Assembly (NCBI GenBank): GCA_937874815.1 | Contig: CALNBW010000023.1 | Span: 1-9,199 of the forward strand | Origin: an uncultured Bacillota bacterium | GTDB taxonomy: Bacteria > Bacillota > UBA994 > UBA5500 | DNA: 9,199 nucleotides | Reading direction: 5' to 3' | Shown here: piece by piece, positions 5,843-9,199 of the stretch | Layout of the letters: each line of letters begins with the position of its first letter | How positions within the stretch are numbered: position 1 is the stretch's first letter | Notes under the pieces: generated by a model | Seen by the model: only the letters and a program-made list of their open reading frames with translations | Told to the model about the DNA's origin: nothing | Databases searched by the model: none | Position numbers and translations under genes: made by a program

Positions 5843-6226
5843 ATGCAGCGGGAAGACGACTTTGCTACCCGGCGGCAGCACCTAGCCAGTCTAAGCGATG
5901 CCGAGCTAAAGGCGCGTTTCTGGCAACTGGCCGAGGTTATCGTGCAGCCCTTAGTGGAGCTGGCCGAGAAAAATACATCACCTTCTGTAGAACGTTCCGT
6001 GTTGCTGCGTCTCGGCTTTGACAGCCTTGAGGCTAAAGCCCTAGTACAAATGACCAGCGACCAGGGATTGCTTTCTAAGGGCGCGGGGCATGTTGTCTAT
6101 GTAGCAGCTCGCAATTGGGGTTGCGATGGCCTTACAGCCGGTCGTAGGCTCTTAGAAGGGCAAGGCTGGGATACTGTCCAAGCCTATTTCCAAAGGAAGG
6201 GGGCAGATAGCAGTGCAGCCAAATGA
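5843..6226 (+). CDS. oraS: D-ornithine 4,5-aminomutase, small subunit
   Basis: A 127-residue protein, close to the roughly 120 residues of characterised OraS. It carries the family's core RSVLLRLGFDSLEAKALV, followed by KGAGHVVYVAARNWGCDG and a C-terminal GWDTVQAYF. OraS has no cofactor motifs of its own; it associates with OraE to form the alpha2beta2 aminomutase that moves the delta-amino group of D-ornithine to C4. I chose the ATG at 5843, where the family begins and which follows a G-rich AAGGGGGG site; the in-frame extension upstream to 5732 lies wholly within ortB and has no family resemblance. Its final 14 bases overlap oraE, so the subunits should be made in step. Confidence 0.93.
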   Translation: MQREDDFATRRQHLASLSDAELKARFWQLAEVIVQPLVELAEKNTSPSVERSVLLRLGFDSLEAKALVQMTSDQGLLSKGAGHVVYVAARNWGCDGLTAGRRLLEGQGWDTVQAYFQRKGADSSAAK

Positions 6227-8390
6227 AAAGCTAGATATAGAAGCCATTTTAACTGACCTGGAGCACTACCGACCGCGCCGGCGGGGCTGGACATGGCGGA
6301 AACCAGTGCCAGAACAGACCATGGGCCCCTTTACTTATAAACAATCCTCCGAGCCCCTGAAACAGAGCATTCCTCTGCCAGCCGGGAAACACTTCGGCGG
6401 CATTGACCCGCAGCCCGACTGCGTCATCACCTCCGAGATTGCTTCTGGCCGTTTCGAGGACGACTTGCGCCGCATGCGCATGGCCGCCTGGCATGGAGCT
6501 GACCATATCATGGTGATACGCACCGCTGGCCAAAGCCATTTCGATGGCCTCATAGAAGGCACCCCAGAAGGCGTTGGTGGTGTCCCGATTACTCGCAAAC
6601 AAGTGCGGGCTACCCGCAAAGCCTTAGACATTATTGAAGATGAGGTGGGGCGGCCAATCAACTTTCATTCCTACGTCAGTGGGGTAGCGGGCCCTGAAAT
6701 CGCTGTGCTCTTTGCCGAAGAGGGCGTTAATGGGGCTCACCAAGACCCCCAATATAATGTGCTCTACCGCAACGTGAATATGGTGCGCTCCTTTGTCGAT
6801 GCCGCTGTTGCCAAGCACTTGATGGCTTGGGCCGATATGGCGCAAATAGACGGAGCTCATAATGCCAATGCTACGGCCCGGGAAGCCTGGAAAGTGATGC
6901 CAGAGCTGTTGGTGCAGCATGCCCTTAACTGTGCCTATTCCGTAAAAATAGGCATGAAGAAGAGCAACATTTGCTTATCCACAGTGCCGCCTACAGCTAG
7001 CCCCGGCCCTGCTTTGCGCTACGATTTGCCCTACGCAGTGGCGTTGCGAGAGCTATTTGATGGGTATCGCATGCGGGCCCAGATGAACACCAAATACATT
7101 GATTCCGACAGCCGCGAAGCCATTGTTACCCATACGCTCAACGTTCTTATTTCGCGCCTAACTTCGGCCGACATTCAGAGCACAATCACTCCCGACGAAG
7201 GGCGTAACGTGCCCTGGCATTATAACAGTATTTCCGCCGTCAACACGGCGAAGCAGGCCCTCTTGGCCTTAGACGGTTTGCTAGACATGGTAGAGTTAAA
7301 GCCAGAAGGCCCCTTGCGAGAGGGGGCCCGTGAGATCAAGGAGCGGGCAGTATTATTCATGGAAGAAATACTGGCTGTTGGCGCTGTGAGCCGAGGCTTC
7401 TTTGTTGATTCAGGCCAATACCCGGAGCGTAATGGCGACGGCATTGTCCGCGACCCCCAGGGTGGCGTGGGGGCTGGCACAGTCGTCCCTCGCGATGTCG
7501 ATTACTTTGCCCCAGTCTGCGCCCATTTTGGCTATAACCAGGTGCCCGATGATCTCGCTTCGCCTTGTGCAGCCTTGGGAGGATGCACACTTTGCCACCC
7601 CGAAAAGATTGCCTACATTGATGAGCTAGACCCCGAAGATAATGTAGGGCAACGTATGGCAGTCACTCAGGAGGCCAGAGCAGCCGGTCTCTTGGTGCCC
7701 GAGGTGGAATGGGCCGGCGATGGCCTGATCAATATTCAAGTTTTCTTCCCTACTGATGGGCGCACTGCTGCAGCAGCCGCCCTAGAGATGGCGCAGCGTT
7801 TTGGTTTAACCGACTGCGAAGTCATTCACCGGCAGGTAATGCAGCCCGCCGAAGGCACCTACCTAGAAGTTAAAGGGCGTGTGCCGTTCTTTATTGACCC
7901 GGCCACCTTAGTTATTCCAGAAGTAGTGCCCCTACTAAGCGAGGAAGCCATCAGGCAAGACATAGCAGAGCACCCGCTGACGGTTGTGGCCGCCACTATT
8001 GGCGAGGACGAACACTCAGTAGGAATGCGCGAGATCATCGATCTTAAACATGGCGGGTTAGAAGGGTTCGGCATTAAGTGCGTTTACCTGGGTACCTCAG
8101 TGCCGATACAGAAGGTTATCGATGCGGCCATTGAAACTGCCGCGGATGCTATCTTGGTAAGTACCATCATCACCCATGCTGATGTGCATCGCCTTAACAT
8201 GCGCCGCCTGCACGAACTGTGTATAGAAAAAGGAGTACGCGACAGACTGCTGCTTATTGGCGGCGGCACTCAGGTCACCAACGAGATTGCGGTGGAGTGC
8301 GGCCTGGATGCCGGTTTTGGCCGGGGTACCAAAGGCCACCATGTGGCCAGTTTCCTCGTGCGCGAGCGCAATGAGCGCGCGCTCCATTAG
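6213..8390 (+). CDS. oraE: D-ornithine 4,5-aminomutase, large subunit (AdoCbl and PLP dependent)
   Basis: The 725-residue catalytic subunit, in the normal size range. Together with OraS it converts D-ornithine to 2,4-diaminopentanoate by adenosylcobalamin radical chemistry with PLP. The first two thirds should form the TIM barrel. The C-terminal Rossmann domain (from about 585) holds the base-off cobalamin motif DEHSVG (D599, H601, G604), with H601 the cobalt ligand, STIITHADVH and LIGGGTQV. K612 in DLKHGGLEGFG should be the PLP lysine; the 11-residue gap from H601 equals that recalled for H618/K629 of the C. sticklandii enzyme. The start is GTG at 6213, 9 bases after AAGGAAGGGGG; the nearby ATG at 6223 is out of frame. 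A C-x5-C-x2-CH cluster (C452, C458, C461, H462) is notable. It ends 24 bases before the next gene. Confidence 0.96.
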   Translation: MQPNEKLDIEAILTDLEHYRPRRRGWTWRKPVPEQTMGPFTYKQSSEPLKQSIPLPAGKHFGGIDPQPDCVITSEIASGRFEDDLRRMRMAAWHGADHIMVIRTAGQSHFDGLIEGTPEGVGGVPITRKQVRATRKALDIIEDEVGRPINFHSYVSGVAGPEIAVLFAEEGVNGAHQDPQYNVLYRNVNMVRSFVDAAVAKHLMAWADMAQIDGAHNANATAREAWKVMPELLVQHALNCAYSVKIGMKKSNICLSTVPPTASPGPALRYDLPYAVALRELFDGYRMRAQMNTKYIDSDSREAIVTHTLNVLISRLTSADIQSTITPDEGRNVPWHYNSISAVNTAKQALLALDGLLDMVELKPEGPLREGAREIKERAVLFMEEILAVGAVSRGFFVDSGQYPERNGDGIVRDPQGGVGAGTVVPRDVDYFAPVCAHFGYNQVPDDLASPCAALGGCTLCHPEKIAYIDELDPEDNVGQRMAVTQEARAAGLLVPEVEWAGDGLINIQVFFPTDGRTAAAAALEMAQRFGLTDCEVIHRQVMQPAEGTYLEVKGRVPFFIDPATLVIPEVVPLLSEEAIRQDIAEHPLTVVAATIGEDEHSVGMREIIDLKHGGLEGFGIKCVYLGTSVPIQKVIDAAIETAADAILVSTIITHADVHRLNMRRLHELCIEKGVRDRLLLIGGGTQVTNEIAVECGLDAGFGRGTKGHHVASFLVRERNERALH

Positions 8391-8414
8391 CCAATAAGGG
8401 AAGGAGCCGCGCCC

Positions 8415-9199
8415 ATGATACAATTAGAAGTGTTGGTTGCAGAAATTGGTAGCACGACGACAGTGGTCAATGCCTTTAGCGGTTTAAAGGGCGAGGAGCC
8501 TTGTTTCTTAGGGCAAGGGCAAGCGCCCACCTCGGTTGCCCTGGGCGACGTGACTATCGGTCTCTGCCAGGCAATCGAAGATTTAGAAGCAAAGCTGGGC
8601 GGCTCCCTCTCCTGGGAAACCATGTTAGCCACTAGCAGTGCCGCCGGTGGACTGCGTATGAGCGTGCATGGCCTTGTCTATGATATGACAGCCCGTGCCG
8701 CCCGTGAGGCGGCCCTAGGCGCTGGCGCAGTATTAGGCCTGATTACAGCTGGCGAACTGGGCGAGCAAGACCTAGCAGCCCTCCAGCGGCAGAACCCGAA
8801 TATCATTTTGTTGGCGGGCGGGGTGGATTATGGCGAATCGGCCACCGTCTTAGCCAATGCCCGTCACCTGGCTAGGCTAAAGCTAGCCGCCCCCATTATC
8901 TACGCGGGCAATGTGGCAGCGCAAAGTGAGTTTGTGGCCATAATGCAGGCGGCGGGTCTGCCCTACTACACGGTGGCCAATGTCTATCCCACCATTGATG
9001 AACTTAATGTAGAGCCAACGCGCCAAGTGATTCAGCAAGTTTTTGCAGAGCACATCGTGCATGCTGCTGGTATGGAAAAAATCAGGCAGATGGTAACTGG
9101 GCCGATTTTTCCTACCCCGGGTGCCGTTTTAGTGGCGGCTGAATTACTGCAAAAGGCGATTGGCGATTTGTTAGTAATTGACGTTGGCGGAGCTACAAC
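8415..9199 (+). CDS. MutL/GlmL-family ASKHA ATPase, probable aminomutase reactivation partner (partial)
   Basis: Open from an ATG at 8415 (AAGGAG 8 bases upstream) to the window edge, 261 full codons with no stop; the family is usually about 450-600 residues, so the C-terminal part is missing. EIGSTTT (10-16) is the first phosphate loop and DVGGAT (256-261) at the edge the second, both typical of the sugar-kinase/Hsp70/actin fold. TSSAAGGLRMSVHGL and LLAGGVDYG further match the MutL/GlmL family, encoded beside glutamate mutase and other B12 mutases. Its place 24 bases after oraE suggests that it helps OraE exchange damaged cobalamin or assemble; this role is inferred from context. It is unrelated to the DNA mismatch-repair protein of the same name. 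Confidence 0.9.
   Translation, partial: MIQLEVLVAEIGSTTTVVNAFSGLKGEEPCFLGQGQAPTSVALGDVTIGLCQAIEDLEAKLGGSLSWETMLATSSAAGGLRMSVHGLVYDMTARAAREAALGAGAVLGLITAGELGEQDLAALQRQNPNIILLAGGVDYGESATVLANARHLARLKLAAPIIYAGNVAAQSEFVAIMQAAGLPYYTVANVYPTIDELNVEPTRQVIQQVFAEHIVHAAGMEKIRQMVTGPIFPTPGAVLVAAELLQKAIGDLLVIDVGGAT

Overview
The window looks like the chromosome of an anaerobic, amino-acid-fermenting Firmicute (Clostridia-like, moderately GC-rich). Reasons: strong GGAGG-type ribosome binding sites, tightly packed overlapping genes, and a nearly complete oxidative ornithine-degradation cluster of the kind known from Clostridium sticklandii and C. difficile. The assignment to a lineage is an inference; no marker gene is present.

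Layout. Bases 1-759 (minus strand) hold the N-terminal third of a YyaL/DUF255 thioredoxin-fold protein. A 285-base divergent gap follows, ending in a 14-base palindrome and a strong RBS. Bases 1045-2232 (plus) encode a fold-type-I PLP aminotransferase. Bases 2233-3075 carry no convincing gene but are crowded with inverted repeats: two terminator-like hairpins, a REP-like GGGGACA/TGTCCCC element, three short palindromes, an exact sigma-54 (-24/-12) promoter at 2749-2764, and a 153-base nested inverted-repeat element at 2837-2989. From 3076 to the right edge run six plus-strand genes: ord, ortA, ortB, oraS, oraE and a MutL/GlmL-like ASKHA protein cut off by the window.

How the genes work together. 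After racemisation of L-ornithine (the racemase gene is not in view and may lie just downstream), the AdoCbl- and PLP-dependent OraS/OraE aminomutase turns D-ornithine into 2,4-diaminopentanoate. Ord oxidatively deaminates this to 2-amino-4-oxopentanoate. OrtA/OrtB cleaves that with CoA to acetyl-CoA and alanine. The MutL-like protein probably maintains or reactivates the B12 mutase. The genes overlap or lie within 25 bases of each other, so they are probably one operon.

The most interesting part is the control region ahead of ord. A perfect sigma-54 promoter implies activation by an enhancer-binding protein, and a leader of about 300 nt contains a long nested fold. That fold is either an inserted MITE-like element or an uncharacterised structured RNA.
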